DNA from: Bradyrhizobium manausense
GTDB lineage: Bacteria > Pseudomonadota > Alphaproteobacteria > Rhizobiales > Xanthobacteraceae
Assembly (NCBI RefSeq): GCF_018130615.1
Contig: NZ_JAFCKB010000001.1
Coordinates: 248,001-312,000 of the forward strand
DNA length: 64,000 nucleotides
Reading direction: 5' to 3'
Shown: positions 37,761-48,690 of the stretch, piece after piece
Position numbering within the stretch: position 1 is the stretch's first letter
Layout of the letters: every line of letters begins with the position of its first letter
Position numbers and translations under genes: made by a program
Notes under the pieces: model-generated
The model's input: only the letters and a program-made list of their open reading frames with translations
What the model was told of the DNA's origin: nothing
Databases searched by the model: none

Positions 37761-38849
37761 GTGGCCCATCACGATCCGATCCATCTGATCGCGCCGCGCG
37801 CAGGCCTCGCCCAGCTCAACGAGCGTTCCCGCGACATCTTTCGTCAAATTGTCGAAAGCTATCTGGCGACCGGCGAGCCGGTCGGCTCGCGCAACATCTC
37901 GCGCCTGATCGCGATGCCGCTGTCCCCGGCTTCGGTCCGCAATGTCATGGCCGATCTGGAACAGCTCGGCCTGATCTATGCCCCCCATACCTCAGCCGGC
38001 CGGCTTCCGACGGAACTTGGCCTGCGTTTCTTCGTCGACGCCCTGATGCAGGTCGGCGACCTCAACGAGGCCGAGCGGCAGTCGATCCAGAGCCAGCTCG
38101 CCACCGTCGGCCATGCGCAATCGGTCGAGGCGGCGCTGGACCAGGCGCTGACGCGGCTGTCGGGCCTGACCCGCGCCGCCGCCGTGGTGCTGACGCCAAA
38201 GTCCAATGCGCGGCTGAAGCACATCGAATTCGTCCGGTTGGAACCCGAGAAGGCGCTGGTCATCCTGGTCGGCGAGGATGGCCAGGTCGAAAACCGCGTG
38301 CTGACGCTGCCGCCGGGAGTTCCCTCGTCCGCCATTACGGAAGCCGGCAATTTCCTCAATGCGCGGATTCGCGGCCGGACGCTCGCCGAGGCGCGGCTCG
38401 AGCTGGAAACCGCGCTCGGCGAGGCCCGCGCCGAGCTCGACCAACTGGCGCAAAAGGTCATCTCGGCCGGGATTGCGAGCTGGTCCGGCGGCGAGAACGA
38501 GGACCGTCAGCTCATCGTTCGCGGCCACGCCAATCTGCTGGAAGATCTGCACGCGCTGGAGGATTTGGAGCGCGTTCGCCTGCTGTTCGACGATCTCGAG
38601 ACGAAACGTGGCGTGATCGACCTGCTGGGGCGCGCCGAAACTGCCGAAGGCGTGCGGATCTTCATCGGCAGCGAGAACAAGCTGTTTTCGCTGTCGGGCT
38701 CCTCCACCATCATCTCGCCCTATCGGGATGCCGCCGGCCGTATCGTCGGCGTCTTGGGTGTAATCGGGCCGACACGGCTGAATTATGCCCGTGTGATCCC
38801 GACCGTGGACTACGCCGCCCGCATCGTCAGCCGCCTGTTGGGGGGCTGA
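37761..38849 (+). CDS. hrcA: Heat-inducible transcription repressor HrcA
   Basis: Represses groESL and related chaperone genes by binding CIRCE operators, with GroEL as corepressor. The 362-residue protein has the winged-helix N-terminus ([32 protein letters not shown] and [20 protein letters not shown]), and the C-terminal HrcA domain ([20 protein letters not shown]). Starts with GTG 37761; AGAGGAG lies upstream. No CIRCE inverted repeat is visible before it. groESL is not in the window, so its targets lie elsewhere. Confidence 0.96.
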   Translation: MAHHDPIHLIAPRAGLAQLNERSRDIFRQIVESYLATGEPVGSRNISRLIAMPLSPASVRNVMADLEQLGLIYAPHTSAGRLPTELGLRFFVDALMQVGDLNEAERQSIQSQLATVGHAQSVEAALDQALTRLSGLTRAAAVVLTPKSNARLKHIEFVRLEPEKALVILVGEDGQVENRVLTLPPGVPSSAITEAGNFLNARIRGRTLAEARLELETALGEARAELDQLAQKVISAGIASWSGGENEDRQLIVRGHANLLEDLHALEDLERVRLLFDDLETKRGVIDLLGRAETAEGVRIFIGSENKLFSLSGSSTIISPYRDAAGRIVGVLGVIGPTRLNYARVIPTVDYAARIVSRLLGG

Positions 38850-38869
38850 CCGGCATTTGAGCCGATCAC

Positions 38870-38891
38870 GGGCGCTTGATTTTCAGCGCCC
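38870..38891 (+). terminator. Hairpin between hrcA and grpE
   Basis: Perfect 7-bp stem GGGCGCT / AGCGCCC with loop TGATTTTC, 20 bp past the hrcA stop. No T-tract follows, so it may attenuate read-through into grpE, or protect a processed transcript, rather than fully terminate. Confidence 0.45.
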
Positions 38892-38948
38892 GAAGCACGA
38901 TATCCGGGCCAGAAAACCTCCCCTTGAGACGAGTTTGAGAAGCAGCCG

Positions 38949-39554
38949 ATGACCGATCCAACCCGGCAACCCGAAGACACGGCCGCGCCGACCGGCGAGC
39001 CCGTGGTGTCGAAACCCTACATCATGCCCGACGATCCCGAGCCCGGCTCGGTCGAGCTGCTGCAGAAGGAAGCCGCCGAAGCGCGCGACCGCATGCTGCG
39101 GACGCTGGCCGAGATGGAGAACCTGCGCAAGCGCACCGCGAAGGAAGTCGCTGACTCCAAGCTCTACGGCGTCACCGGCTTTGCCCGCGACGTGCTCGAC
39201 ATCGCCGACAATCTTCAGCGCGCGCTCGATGCCGTTCCGGCCGACGCTCGTGCCGCCGCCGATCCCGGCCTGACTGCGCTGATCGAGGGCGTCGAGCTCA
39301 CCGAGCGCTCGCTGCTCAACGCGCTGGAAAAGCACGGCGTGAAGAAGTTCGATCCGCAGGGCCAGAAGTTCGACCCGAACTTCCAGCAGGCGATGTACGA
39401 AGTGCCCGATGCGTCGGTGCCTGCAGGCACCGTCGTGCAGGTCATGCAGGCCGGCTACACCATCGGCGAGCGCGTGCTGCGCCCGGCGCTGGTCGGTGTC
39501 GCCAAGGGCGGTGCAAAGCCCGCGCCCGCGGCCAACAACAACGAAGCGAACTGA
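38949..39554 (+). CDS. grpE: Nucleotide exchange factor GrpE
   Basis: Releases ADP from DnaK. The 201-residue protein has an acidic, proline-rich N-terminus, a long helix from about residue 40 ([20 protein letters not shown] ending with [11 protein letters not shown]), and the C-terminal beta domain with [20 protein letters not shown] and [19 protein letters not shown]. It is 99 bp downstream of hrcA. dnaK follows 2.5 kb later; two unrelated genes lie between. Confidence 0.97.
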   Translation: MTDPTRQPEDTAAPTGEPVVSKPYIMPDDPEPGSVELLQKEAAEARDRMLRTLAEMENLRKRTAKEVADSKLYGVTGFARDVLDIADNLQRALDAVPADARAAADPGLTALIEGVELTERSLLNALEKHGVKKFDPQGQKFDPNFQQAMYEVPDASVPAGTVVQVMQAGYTIGERVLRPALVGVAKGGAKPAPAANNNEAN

Positions 39555-39574
39555 GCGGCGTCAAAGTAGGTGGC

Positions 39575-39675
39575 GTCATTCCGGGGCGATGCGGAGCATC
39601 GAACTATGGTGCGCAATTGCGCACCTGAGAATCCCGAGATTCCGGGTTTGGCTCTGCGAGCCGCCCCGGAATGAC
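39575..39675. repeat. Dispersed palindromic element, family 3, copy 1
   Basis: 101 bp bounded by GTCATTCCGGGG and CCCCGGAATGAC, with an inner palindrome GGTGCGCAATTGCGCACC. A full copy in reverse orientation lies at 47685-47785 and a short one at 51625-51664. It separates grpE from the convergent nicotinamidase gene. Confidence 0.85.
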
Positions 39676-39687
39676 TGCGCAAGAGTC

Positions 39688-40410
39688 TTACGCGCTGACC
39701 GCGATATCCGCAGACTGAATCCGCTTCACGCCGGCCTTGGCCATGTCGGCCCAGGCCTTTGCGAGCGAGCCCTGATTGTCGATGCCGCGGCAGGCGTCTT
39801 CCACGACATAGACCTCAAAGCCCGCCTTGCGGGCATCGAGCGCGGTCCAGGCGACGCAGAAGTCGGTGGCGAGACCCGCAACGAAGACGCGCTTGATCTT
39901 GCGTCCTTTGAGATAGCCGGCAAGTCCCGTCGACGTCTTGCCGTCGGCTTCGAGAAACGCCGAATAGCTGTCGACGTCCTTGTGAAAACCCTTGCGGATG
40001 ATGAGCTCGGCCTGCGGGATCGAAAGGTCCTTCGAGAGCGAGGCGCCGTCGGTGCCCTGCACGCAATGGTCGGGCCACAGCACCTGCTTGCCGTAAGGCA
40101 GGTCGATCGTTTCAAACGGCTTCTTGCCTGAGTGCACTGACGCGAACGAGACGTGGCCGGGCGTGTGCCAGTCCTGCGTCATCACCACGTTCGAGAACGC
40201 CTTCGCCATCTTGTTGATCACGGGCACGACCTGCTCGCCTTCCTTCACCGCGAGGCTGCCGCCCGGCAGAAAGCAGTTCTGCACGTCGATCACGAGCAAT
40301 GCGGATGTGTCGTCCGGTTTGATCGAAGCCGCTGCGAAAAGCGCCGATGGAGCGAAGCTCGCGAGCGCCGTGGTCCCCAGGGCCGCCAAGATTTGTCGTC
40401 GATCGAGCAT
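39688..40410 (-). CDS. pncA: Periplasmic (Tat-exported) nicotinamidase
   Basis: Hydrolyses nicotinamide to nicotinic acid and ammonia. In the 240-residue protein the catalytic triad is Asp42 (LLVIDVQNCF), Lys140 (IIRKGF) and Cys185 (GLATDFCVAW); metal ligands Asp80, His82 and His115 are in TQDWHTPGH and WPDHCVQGT. Unlike the usual cytosolic enzyme it has a Tat-type signal peptide, DRRQILAALGTTALASFAPS. A GGAGG lies before ATG 40410. It is inserted between grpE and dnaK and bounded by repeats on both sides. Another isochorismatase-family amidase activity is possible. Confidence 0.88.
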   Translation of the reverse strand: MLDRRQILAALGTTALASFAPSALFAAASIKPDDTSALLVIDVQNCFLPGGSLAVKEGEQVVPVINKMAKAFSNVVMTQDWHTPGHVSFASVHSGKKPFETIDLPYGKQVLWPDHCVQGTDGASLSKDLSIPQAELIIRKGFHKDVDSYSAFLEADGKTSTGLAGYLKGRKIKRVFVAGLATDFCVAWTALDARKAGFEVYVVEDACRGIDNQGSLAKAWADMAKAGVKRIQSADIAVSA

Positions 40411-40534
40411 TGTCCGCCTCCCTCCAGGATAGTCTCAAGTTGATCCAATGGAGGGAAGCCTAGTTCCGTTCGTGTACGAACGAAAGCCTGAAAATGCAGC
40501 CGGGTTTGGTGAGAGGTTGGGCTGCCAATTTCTC

Positions 40535-40654
40535 GTCGTCCGGCGAAGGCCGGGACCCATACGCCGCAGCAATAGTTTTGCGAGGCTTCGGAGTTACCAG
40601 TTCGTCCTGCAACCACTCCCTGTGATTATGGGTCCCGGCCTTCGCCGGGACAAC
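40535..40654. repeat. Dispersed palindromic element, family 2, copy 2
   Basis: 120 bp bounded by GTCGTCCGGCGAAGGCCGGG and its near-complement ending GGGACAAC. Same family as 12128-12248. It lies between the nicotinamidase and the next minus-strand gene. Confidence 0.83.
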
Positions 40655-40679
40655 ACCGAGTTTGCTGGACGAGCGCGCC

Positions 40680-41618
40680 TTAGCCCTTCGGCTGGATGCC
40701 GTCGCGCACGGCGCGGAAACGGGTGAAGGCGTCCGACCATTGGTCGCGTGGCGCGCTGGCGATGATGCGCAGCGAGGTGCCGCCGCCGAAGCGGATCCAC
40801 TGCACCACCGTCACCGGGGTCTTGTCCTTGCCGCTGATGCCGTCGATCCGGGTCTCAAAGCCCGGCTGGCCATTGATACGGATCGGCTCGGACATGGTGA
40901 CACGGGACTCGCGCACGCCGGGGATTTGCATCGCAGCTTCCTGGGCGAAGCGGGCGCGGTCGTCGGTCTGCTGCGGGGTCGCGCCGATCAGGCCGAGGAT
41001 CATGAACGGCTTCGATTCGTAGCCCGAGCTCTCGTTGCCGTCGGCCAGGATGATGCTCGCGCCCGGCACCAGCGTACGGACGTCCTTGAAGCCAGCCAGA
41101 TCGGTGATCTTGAACGGCAACAGCCCGATCTGCTCGTCCGCCGACACCTCTTTGCGGATGGTGGCGGTCGCAAACATCTGCCGCACCGCCTCGTCGGTGT
41201 AGATCTTCGAAGCGTTCTCGGGGACCTGCACCGCGACATAGCCGGAGAAGCCGGTGCCCGGCACGATCATCGAATAGCGCTTCACCGGCGCGTCGCCGGC
41301 TTTGCCGCTTTCGGTGGTAAAATAGGCAAGGCCCGCGGGTGTCTCGATCTTGTCCGGCTTGATGCCGTTGGCGCCGGCTGGATTGGTGTTGAAGGCACTG
41401 ACGACCTCGTTATAGGCCGCCGGCGGCAGCTCGGTGATCAGCACCTTGACGCTGCCGTCCTCGTTCTCGAAGCCCGGGAAGGTCTTGGCCTTGCTGAGGC
41501 CGACCAGCGGCACCATGCCGAGGCGCAGGCCGGGCGGGTAGACGGCGTCGGCCGCAAGCGCCGGAAAGGCGGAGACAACGAGAAGAGCGAGCGCGGCGAG
41601 GGGGCGGGTCAGCTTCAT
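40680..41618 (-). CDS. Secreted protein of unknown function
   Basis: A 312-residue protein from ATG 41618 with a clear signal peptide (MKLTRPLAALALLVVSAFPA, cleaved after ALAA). The mature protein is mixed alpha/beta, with PPGLRLGMVPLVGLSKAKTF, VKRYSMIVPGTGFSGYVAVQ and FGGGTSLRIIASAPRDQWSD; the last third resembles small beta-sheet domains found in secreted photosystem or lipid-binding proteins, but I cannot name a family. No cysteine pairs. Single gene upstream of dnaK on the opposite strand. Confidence 0.75.
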   Translation of the reverse strand: MKLTRPLAALALLVVSAFPALAADAVYPPGLRLGMVPLVGLSKAKTFPGFENEDGSVKVLITELPPAAYNEVVSAFNTNPAGANGIKPDKIETPAGLAYFTTESGKAGDAPVKRYSMIVPGTGFSGYVAVQVPENASKIYTDEAVRQMFATATIRKEVSADEQIGLLPFKITDLAGFKDVRTLVPGASIILADGNESSGYESKPFMILGLIGATPQQTDDRARFAQEAAMQIPGVRESRVTMSEPIRINGQPGFETRIDGISGKDKTPVTVVQWIRFGGGTSLRIIASAPRDQWSDAFTRFRAVRDGIQPKG

Positions 41619-42015
41619 GGGCACTCTGTTTGGTTCACATTGAGGCCGTTCGATGGTCGTCCACCGGGCCGCTTTGTCGCGCGAAGCAGCCCCTTGACGA
41701 GGCTGTCCGGCCGGTCAGCCTTTTAACGGGTTTGCCGCGCCGGCAACAGGGCGGGCCGGATCACGTTGGTCGGACGGGCAGATAGCCGAACCTGTTAATA
41801 AATCCTCACCCGCAAGTACGGTGAAGCCCGGATAGGATCTTCCAAAACCCAATGTTTTCACGGCCGAAACTTGCGTTCGGTCCTTGCGGCCCCCTCCCCC
41901 CCTCCTATATGAGCCTCAATCATCGCAATATCGCGGATGTTTGATCTTAGGGGGTTTCGGTTCGGGTGCCTTCTGGGCCCAGCCAACCTGCCGCAAAAAG
42001 AAGGATATCAGGACC
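41619..42015. other. dnaK upstream region
   Basis: 397 bp with no gene. It contains the RpoH promoter at 41883-41913, a 12-base C/T-rich spacer within it, and a more AT-rich patch around 41795-41810 that may hold a housekeeping promoter. The dnaK leader is about 95 nt. Confidence 0.6.
41883..41913 (+). promoter_or_regulatory. RpoH (sigma-32) promoter of dnaK
   Basis: CTTG at 41883-41886, a 17-bp spacer, then CCTATATGAG at 41904-41913. This matches the alphaproteobacterial heat-shock consensus CTTG-N17-CYTATnTnnG at all specified positions. The expected start of transcription is near 41920, giving a leader of about 95 nt before dnaK. Confidence 0.85.
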
Positions 42016-43917
<1,902 letters not shown>

Positions 43918-43967
43918 GCCCCAAGAGGGTCATGATGCGGACGGCTTGGACCCTACACGCTTCTACA

Positions 43968-43990
43968 GCCTCCCCCTTCCGGGGGGAGGC
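43968..43990 (+). terminator. Terminator hairpin after dnaK
   Basis: GCCTCCCCC, loop TTCC, GGGGGGAGGC: a strong stem of nine pairs, followed by TTTCGT. It lies 51 bp past the dnaK stop. The short T-run suggests partial termination between dnaK and dnaJ. Confidence 0.75.
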
Positions 43991-44162
43991 TTTCGTGTCG
44001 GGCTCGATGGGCGGCGCGCCCGTTACGATCAATCAATTCCCAGCCGTTATGCTCAATGCTGCCATGCAGCCCTCTGCCGTGACGCGGAAGGCTGCCTATA
44101 TCGTCGCGTGGCGACGTTGTTTCGCTCCGACTTGAATCGCGATCGGATAGACCGAGTCAGAC

Positions 44163-45296
44163 ATGTCCACGTCCACCAAGCGCTGCTACTACGAAACCCT
44201 CGAAGTCGAACGCACGGCCGACGAGGGCAAGCTGAAATCGTCGTTCCGCAAGCTGGCGATGAAATTCCATCCTGACCGCAATCCCGGGGACGACAGCAGC
44301 GAGGTCAAGTTCAAGGAAATCAACGAGGCCTACGAGGTCCTGAAAGACAAGGACAAGCGCGCGGCCTATGACCGCTTCGGCCATGCCGCCTTCGAGCAGG
44401 GCGGTCCCGGCGGCGGCGCCGGTTTCGGCGCGGGCTTCGCCTCTTCTTTCTCCGACATTTTCGAGGACCTGTTCGGCATGGCCGGGCAGCGCGGCCGCGG
44501 CGGCCGCGAGCGTGGCGCCGACCTGCGCTACAACATGGAAATCACCCTCGAAGAGGCCTTTGGCGGCAAGACCGCGCAGATCGAGATTCCCGTCTCGGTC
44601 ACCTGCGAGGCCTGCTCGGGCATCGGCGCGAAGGCCGGCACCAAGCCGAAGACCTGCTCCCACTGCGGCGGCGCCGGCCGCGTGCGACAGTCGCAGGGCT
44701 TCTTCACCCTCGAGCGCACCTGTCCCGGTTGCCAGGGCCGCGGCCAGATGATCGAGGACGCCTGCCCGTCCTGCTCGGGCCAGGGCCGCGTCACGCGAGA
44801 GCGCACGCTGTCGGTCAATATTCCGCAAGGCGTCGAGGACGGCACCCGGATCCGGCTTGCCGGCGAAGGCGAGGCCGGGGTGCGCGGCGGCCCGCCCGGC
44901 GACCTCTACATCTTCCTGTCGCTGGCCCAGCACCAGTTCTTCCAGCGCGACGGCGCCGACCTGCATTGCCGCGTGCCGATCTCGATGGTGACCGCGGCGC
45001 TCGGCGGCGAGTTCGAAGTGCCGACCATCGACAAGGGCAAGGCCAAGGTGAAGGTCCCCGCCGGAACCCAGTCCGCCCGCCGGTTCCGCATTGCATCAAA
45101 GGGTATGCCGGTGCTGCGCTCGCGCCAGATGGGCGACATGTATGTCCAGGTCGTGGTCGAGACTCCGCAGAACCTCACCAAGAAGCAGCAGGAGTTGCTG
45201 GCCGAGTTCGAAAAACTCTCCTCCGGCAACACCCAGCCGGAATCCGAGGGTTTCTTCGCCAAGGTCAAGGATTTCTTCGGTAATCGGGCGAGCTGA
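44163..45296 (+). CDS. dnaJ: Molecular chaperone DnaJ (Hsp40)
   Basis: Co-chaperone that stimulates the DnaK ATPase. The 377-residue protein has the J domain with His36-Pro37-Asp38 ([10 protein letters not shown]), a Gly/Phe-rich region ([15 protein letters not shown]), four zinc motifs ([32 protein letters not shown]) and the C-terminal substrate-binding domains. It begins 245 bp after dnaK. A CCTATAT sequence at 44095 recalls an RpoH -10 element, but no -35 is correctly placed. Confidence 0.98.
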   Translation: MSTSTKRCYYETLEVERTADEGKLKSSFRKLAMKFHPDRNPGDDSSEVKFKEINEAYEVLKDKDKRAAYDRFGHAAFEQGGPGGGAGFGAGFASSFSDIFEDLFGMAGQRGRGGRERGADLRYNMEITLEEAFGGKTAQIEIPVSVTCEACSGIGAKAGTKPKTCSHCGGAGRVRQSQGFFTLERTCPGCQGRGQMIEDACPSCSGQGRVTRERTLSVNIPQGVEDGTRIRLAGEGEAGVRGGPPGDLYIFLSLAQHQFFQRDGADLHCRVPISMVTAALGGEFEVPTIDKGKAKVKVPAGTQSARRFRIASKGMPVLRSRQMGDMYVQVVVETPQNLTKKQQELLAEFEKLSSGNTQPESEGFFAKVKDFFGNRAS

Positions 45297-45389
45297 CCCG
45301 GCTTGACCGTATCGCCTTCGGCCTATACGTCTTTATGACCATTTTCTGACACGCCGCGGTCACGCGGTCCCGTCCCGTCCGGTCCAGAC

Positions 45390-45989
45390 ATGCCATTGCC
45401 GTCGTCCGCGCGTGCGTTGAAGAAGCCCCGTCTTGATGACGAGGTGCGTTTTCTCAGATCGTGGATCGAAAAGCCCCTCCACATGGGCGCGGTGATGCCG
45501 TCGGGCAAGCTGCTGGCCCGGACCATGGCCCACTACGTCGAGATCGATTCGGACGCTCCGGTTGTCGAGCTCGGGCCCGGCACGGGGGCCATCACCTCGG
45601 CGCTGGTCGAGCGCGGCGTCGACCAGAAGCGCCTCGTCCTCGTCGAATACAATCCAGGCTTCTGCGCGCTTTTGCGCGACCGCTATCCGCAGGCCAAGGT
45701 TGTGCAGGGCGATGCCTATCGCCTCCGCGACACGCTCTGGAATGTCCTGAGCGCTCCGGCTGCTGCCGTCGTCTCCGGCCTGCCGCTCGTGACAAAACCG
45801 ATGCTGACGCGGCTGCGGCTGATCCGCGATGCCTTCACGGCGCTCGCGCCCGGCGCGCCCTTCGTCCAGTTCACCTATGCGGTGGTGCCGCCGATCCCGA
45901 AATCGCTGCCCGGCGTGTCCACAGAAGCCTCGGAACGGATCTGGATGAACCTTCCGCCGGCCCGCGTCTGGGTGTATCGCAAGGACTAA
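45390..45989 (+). CDS. pmtA: Phosphatidylethanolamine N-methyltransferase PmtA (rhizobial type)
   Basis: SAM-dependent methylation of phosphatidylethanolamine towards phosphatidylcholine, a lipid important in rhizobial symbiosis. The 199-residue soluble protein has FLRSWIEKPLHMGAVMPSGK, SAM motif I VVELGPGTGAITSALVERG, and VVSGLPLVTKPMLTRL, as in rhizobial PmtA and rRNA-dimethylase-like folds. It starts 94 bp after dnaJ. The exact number of methyl groups it adds cannot be told from sequence; paralogues are common in Bradyrhizobium. Confidence 0.88.
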   Translation: MPLPSSARALKKPRLDDEVRFLRSWIEKPLHMGAVMPSGKLLARTMAHYVEIDSDAPVVELGPGTGAITSALVERGVDQKRLVLVEYNPGFCALLRDRYPQAKVVQGDAYRLRDTLWNVLSAPAAAVVSGLPLVTKPMLTRLRLIRDAFTALAPGAPFVQFTYAVVPPIPKSLPGVSTEASERIWMNLPPARVWVYRKD

Positions 45990-46046
45990 TTCCGCCGGCT
46001 TCCTTCTATGCGCGGCGGGCTCGTTTCGCCGAACGTATGGAAGAGG

Positions 46047-46625
46047 ATGTCAGCCCCGAAGATCCTGGTCATTCCCGGCTCGCTGCGCACCGGCTCGCAC
46101 AATGTGAAGCTGGCGGCGGTCGCCAGCTATGAATTCGCCCAGGCCGGCGTTGACGTCACCCGCATCTCGCTCGCCGATTTCCCGCTGCCGATCTACGACG
46201 GCGATCTCCAGGCCAAGTCCGGCGTCCCGAAGCACGCCATCAATCTCAAGCGCATGATCGGTGCGCATCATGGCGTGCTGATCGTCTCGCCCGAATACAA
46301 CGCTTCGGTGCCGCCGCTGCTGAAGAACGCGATCGACTGGGTCAGCCGCGTGCAGGATCCGCACGAGGCACGCGGCGACGTGTTCCGCAACCGCGCCTTT
46401 GCGCTCGCCGGTGCTTCGCAGAGCCGGCTCGGCGCGGCGCGCGCGCTCCAGGCGTTGCGGCTGATCCTGACGTCGTGCCACGCCAACGTGATCGCCAGCC
46501 AGTTCACGCTGGCCTTTGCCGACCAGGCCTATGACGATATGGACAGGCTCAAGACCCAGGCCGACAGCGACGGGCTGAAGGAGATGGTGCGCCAATTGAT
46601 CGACATTTCTCAACGCATGATGTGA
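46047..46625 (+). CDS. NADPH-dependent FMN reductase family protein
   Basis: Flavodoxin-fold oxidoreductase of 192 residues: KILVIPGSLRTGSHNVKL (FMN phosphate loop), VLIVSPEYNASVPPLLKNAI (the family S-P-E-Y-N motif) and FALAGASQSRLGAARALQAL. Members reduce FMN, quinones or azo compounds with NAD(P)H. ATG 46047 is preceded by GGAAGAGG. It ends 6 bp before pyrF, so the two are co-transcribed, but no functional link is evident. Confidence 0.92.
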   Translation: MSAPKILVIPGSLRTGSHNVKLAAVASYEFAQAGVDVTRISLADFPLPIYDGDLQAKSGVPKHAINLKRMIGAHHGVLIVSPEYNASVPPLLKNAIDWVSRVQDPHEARGDVFRNRAFALAGASQSRLGAARALQALRLILTSCHANVIASQFTLAFADQAYDDMDRLKTQADSDGLKEMVRQLIDISQRMM

Positions 46626-46631
46626 GGTGAC

Positions 46632-47342
46632 ATGACGCCAGCCAAAATCGCCCCGAAGGACCGCCTGATCGTAGCGCTCGATTTACCCAGCGTCGATGCC
46701 GCGGAGGCGATGATCGCAAGGCTTGGCGAAAGCGTCACCTTCTACAAGATCGGCTATCGGCTCGCTTACGCCGGCGGATTGCCTCTCGTCACCAAGCTTG
46801 CCGACAGCGGCAAGAAGGTCTTTCTCGATCTCAAGCTGCACGACATCGGCAACACGGTGGCGCAGGGCGTCGAAAGCATCACCAGGCTCGGCGCGACGTT
46901 CCTCACCGTGCACGCGTATCCGCAGACCATGAAGGGCGCTGTGGAAGGTCGCGGCAGCTCGAAACTGAAGCTCCTCGCCGTCACGGTGCTGACCTCGTAC
47001 AACGAGGACGATCTGCATGCGGCAGGCTACCGGCTCGGCGTCTCCGAACTCGTCGAAGCGCGCGCGCAGCAGGCGCAGGTGCTCGGGATCGACGGGCTGG
47101 TGTCCTCGCCCGAGGAAGCGGCAAGCCTGCGCAAGATCGTCGGCCACCAGATGCACCTCGTCACGCCCGGCATTCGCCCGGCGGGTGCGGCAACCGGCGA
47201 CCAGAAGCGCATCATGACGCCAGGTCGCGCCATTGCCGCAGGCGCGGACTATCTCGTCGTCGGTCGGCCGGTGGTGGAAGCCACCGACCCCAAGGCAACG
47301 GCAGACGCAATCCAGGCCGAGATCGCGCAGGCGCTCGGCTAA
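46632..47342 (+). CDS. pyrF: Orotidine 5'-phosphate decarboxylase
   Basis: Last step of UMP synthesis. The 236-residue barrel has [20 protein letters not shown], the catalytic [11 protein letters not shown] (Asp-x-Lys-x-x-Asp), and the phosphate-binding [17 protein letters not shown] and [19 protein letters not shown] lies before ATG 46632. Follows the FMN reductase gene closely and precedes a DUF1330 gene by 22 bp. Confidence 0.97.
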   Translation: MTPAKIAPKDRLIVALDLPSVDAAEAMIARLGESVTFYKIGYRLAYAGGLPLVTKLADSGKKVFLDLKLHDIGNTVAQGVESITRLGATFLTVHAYPQTMKGAVEGRGSSKLKLLAVTVLTSYNEDDLHAAGYRLGVSELVEARAQQAQVLGIDGLVSSPEEAASLRKIVGHQMHLVTPGIRPAGAATGDQKRIMTPGRAIAAGADYLVVGRPVVEATDPKATADAIQAEIAQALG

Positions 47343-47364
47343 CGAACAAACAAGGAGAAGAACA

Positions 47365-47676
47365 ATGGCAAAGGGCTACTGGATCGGGCGCGTCGACGTG
47401 AGCAGTGACGAGGGCTACAAGCCCTATGCCGTCGCCAACGGTCCGATCTTCAAGAAATGGGGTGGCCGCTTCGTGGTCCGCGCCGGCAAGTTCACCACGG
47501 TCGAGGGCGCCAGCCGCACCCGCAACGTCGTGATCGAATTCCCGGACTACCAGACCGCGATCGCCTGCTACAACTCGCCGGAATACCAGGCCAACATCAA
47601 GGTGCGCCAGCCGCACTCGATCGCCGACCTCATCATCATCGAGGGCTATGACGGCCCGCAGCCGTCGGACGGCTGA
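47365..47676 (+). CDS. DUF1330 family protein
   Basis: A 103-residue ferredoxin-like alpha/beta protein: MAKGYWIGRVDVSSDEGYKP, then FKKWGGRFVVRAGKF and NVVIEFPDYQTAIACYNSPE (a Y-x-S-x-E-Y motif continues). Function of the family is unknown; it resembles dimeric stress-response barrel proteins. AAGGAGA precedes ATG 47365. Probably the last gene of the pmtA-pyrF run. Confidence 0.9.
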   Translation: MAKGYWIGRVDVSSDEGYKPYAVANGPIFKKWGGRFVVRAGKFTTVEGASRTRNVVIEFPDYQTAIACYNSPEYQANIKVRQPHSIADLIIIEGYDGPQPSDG

Positions 47677-47684
47677 GGCTCAAT

Positions 47685-47785
47685 GTCATTCCGGGATGGT
47701 CCGAAGGACCAGACCCGGAATCTCGAGATTCTCAGGTGCGCAACTGCGCACCATAGTTCGATGCTGCGCATCGCCCCGGAATGAC
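47685..47785. repeat. Dispersed palindromic element, family 3, copy 2
   Basis: 101 bp with ends GTCATTCCGGGA and CCCCGGAATGAC. It is the reverse-orientation copy of 39575-39675: it contains GGTGCGCAACTGCGCACC and TCGATGCTGCGCATCG. It lies between the DUF1330 gene and dapB. Confidence 0.85.
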
Positions 47786-47852
47786 GGAGGTGTCCCCTCT
47801 CGGTTGCCGGAACTGCATCCCGCCGCTACAACGGCCGTGAGAGGATCATACC

Positions 47853-48671
47853 ATGTCCGATATGCGCTTGATTGTAGCCGGAGCCGGCGGCCGGATGGGC
47901 CGCGCGCTGGTGCGGGCGATTGCCGAGAGCAAAGGCGCGGTGCTGGCGGGCGCCCTGGAGGCGCCCGGCTCGGAGCTGCTCGGCAAGGACGCCGGCGTGC
48001 TCGCCGGCCTGCCGGCCAATGGGATCAAGGTGTCCGCCGATCTCTGGGCGATGTCGAAGGACGCCGACGGCATCCTCGATTTCACCGTGCCGGCGGCGAC
48101 CATCGCCAATGTCGCGATCGCGGCCGAGCGCGGCCTCGTCCATGTCATCGGCACCACCGGGCTTTCGGCCTCGGACAACGCCGTCATCAAGAGCGTCACC
48201 AACCGTGCCGTCGTCGTGCAATCCGGCAATATGAGCCTGGGCGTCAATCTGCTCGCCGCGGTGGTCAAGCGCGTCGCCAAGGCGCTCGACGAGAGCTTTG
48301 ACATCGAGATCGTCGAATCCCATCACCGCATGAAGGTCGACGCGCCCTCCGGCACCGCGCTGATGCTGGGCCAGGCGGCAGCTGCTGGTCGCGGCATCCC
48401 GCTGGACGACGAGCATTCGGAGCGCGGTCGCGACGGCATCACCGGCGCGCGCAAGCCGGGCGCGATCGGCTTTGCCTCCTTGCGCGGCGGCACCGTCGCC
48501 GGCGAGCACAGCGTCACCTTTCTCGGCCCGTTCGAGCGGTTGACGCTGTCGCATCTCGCCGAAGACCGCATGCTGTTCGCACACGGCGCGCTGAAGGCGG
48601 CGCTATGGGCGCACGGCAAGAAGCCGGGGCACTACTCCATGGCCGACGTGCTCGGCCTATCCGACATCTAG
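47853..48671 (+). CDS. dapB: 4-hydroxy-tetrahydrodipicolinate reductase
   Basis: Lysine/diaminopimelate pathway. The 272-residue protein has the Rossmann loop [16 protein letters not shown], the catalytic [19 protein letters not shown] (His-His and Lys), and the C-terminal [26 protein letters not shown] lies before ATG 47853. It is followed 19 bp later by gpmA. Confidence 0.97.
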   Translation: MSDMRLIVAGAGGRMGRALVRAIAESKGAVLAGALEAPGSELLGKDAGVLAGLPANGIKVSADLWAMSKDADGILDFTVPAATIANVAIAAERGLVHVIGTTGLSASDNAVIKSVTNRAVVVQSGNMSLGVNLLAAVVKRVAKALDESFDIEIVESHHRMKVDAPSGTALMLGQAAAAGRGIPLDDEHSERGRDGITGARKPGAIGFASLRGGTVAGEHSVTFLGPFERLTLSHLAEDRMLFAHGALKAALWAHGKKPGHYSMADVLGLSDI

Positions 48672-48690
48672 ACAACACGGAAAGCAGTTG

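Noticed and set aside
44074-44104. CCTATATCGT upstream of dnaJ as a second RpoH promoter.
   Set aside because: The final G of the -10 consensus is missing and no CTTG lies 17-18 bp upstream.
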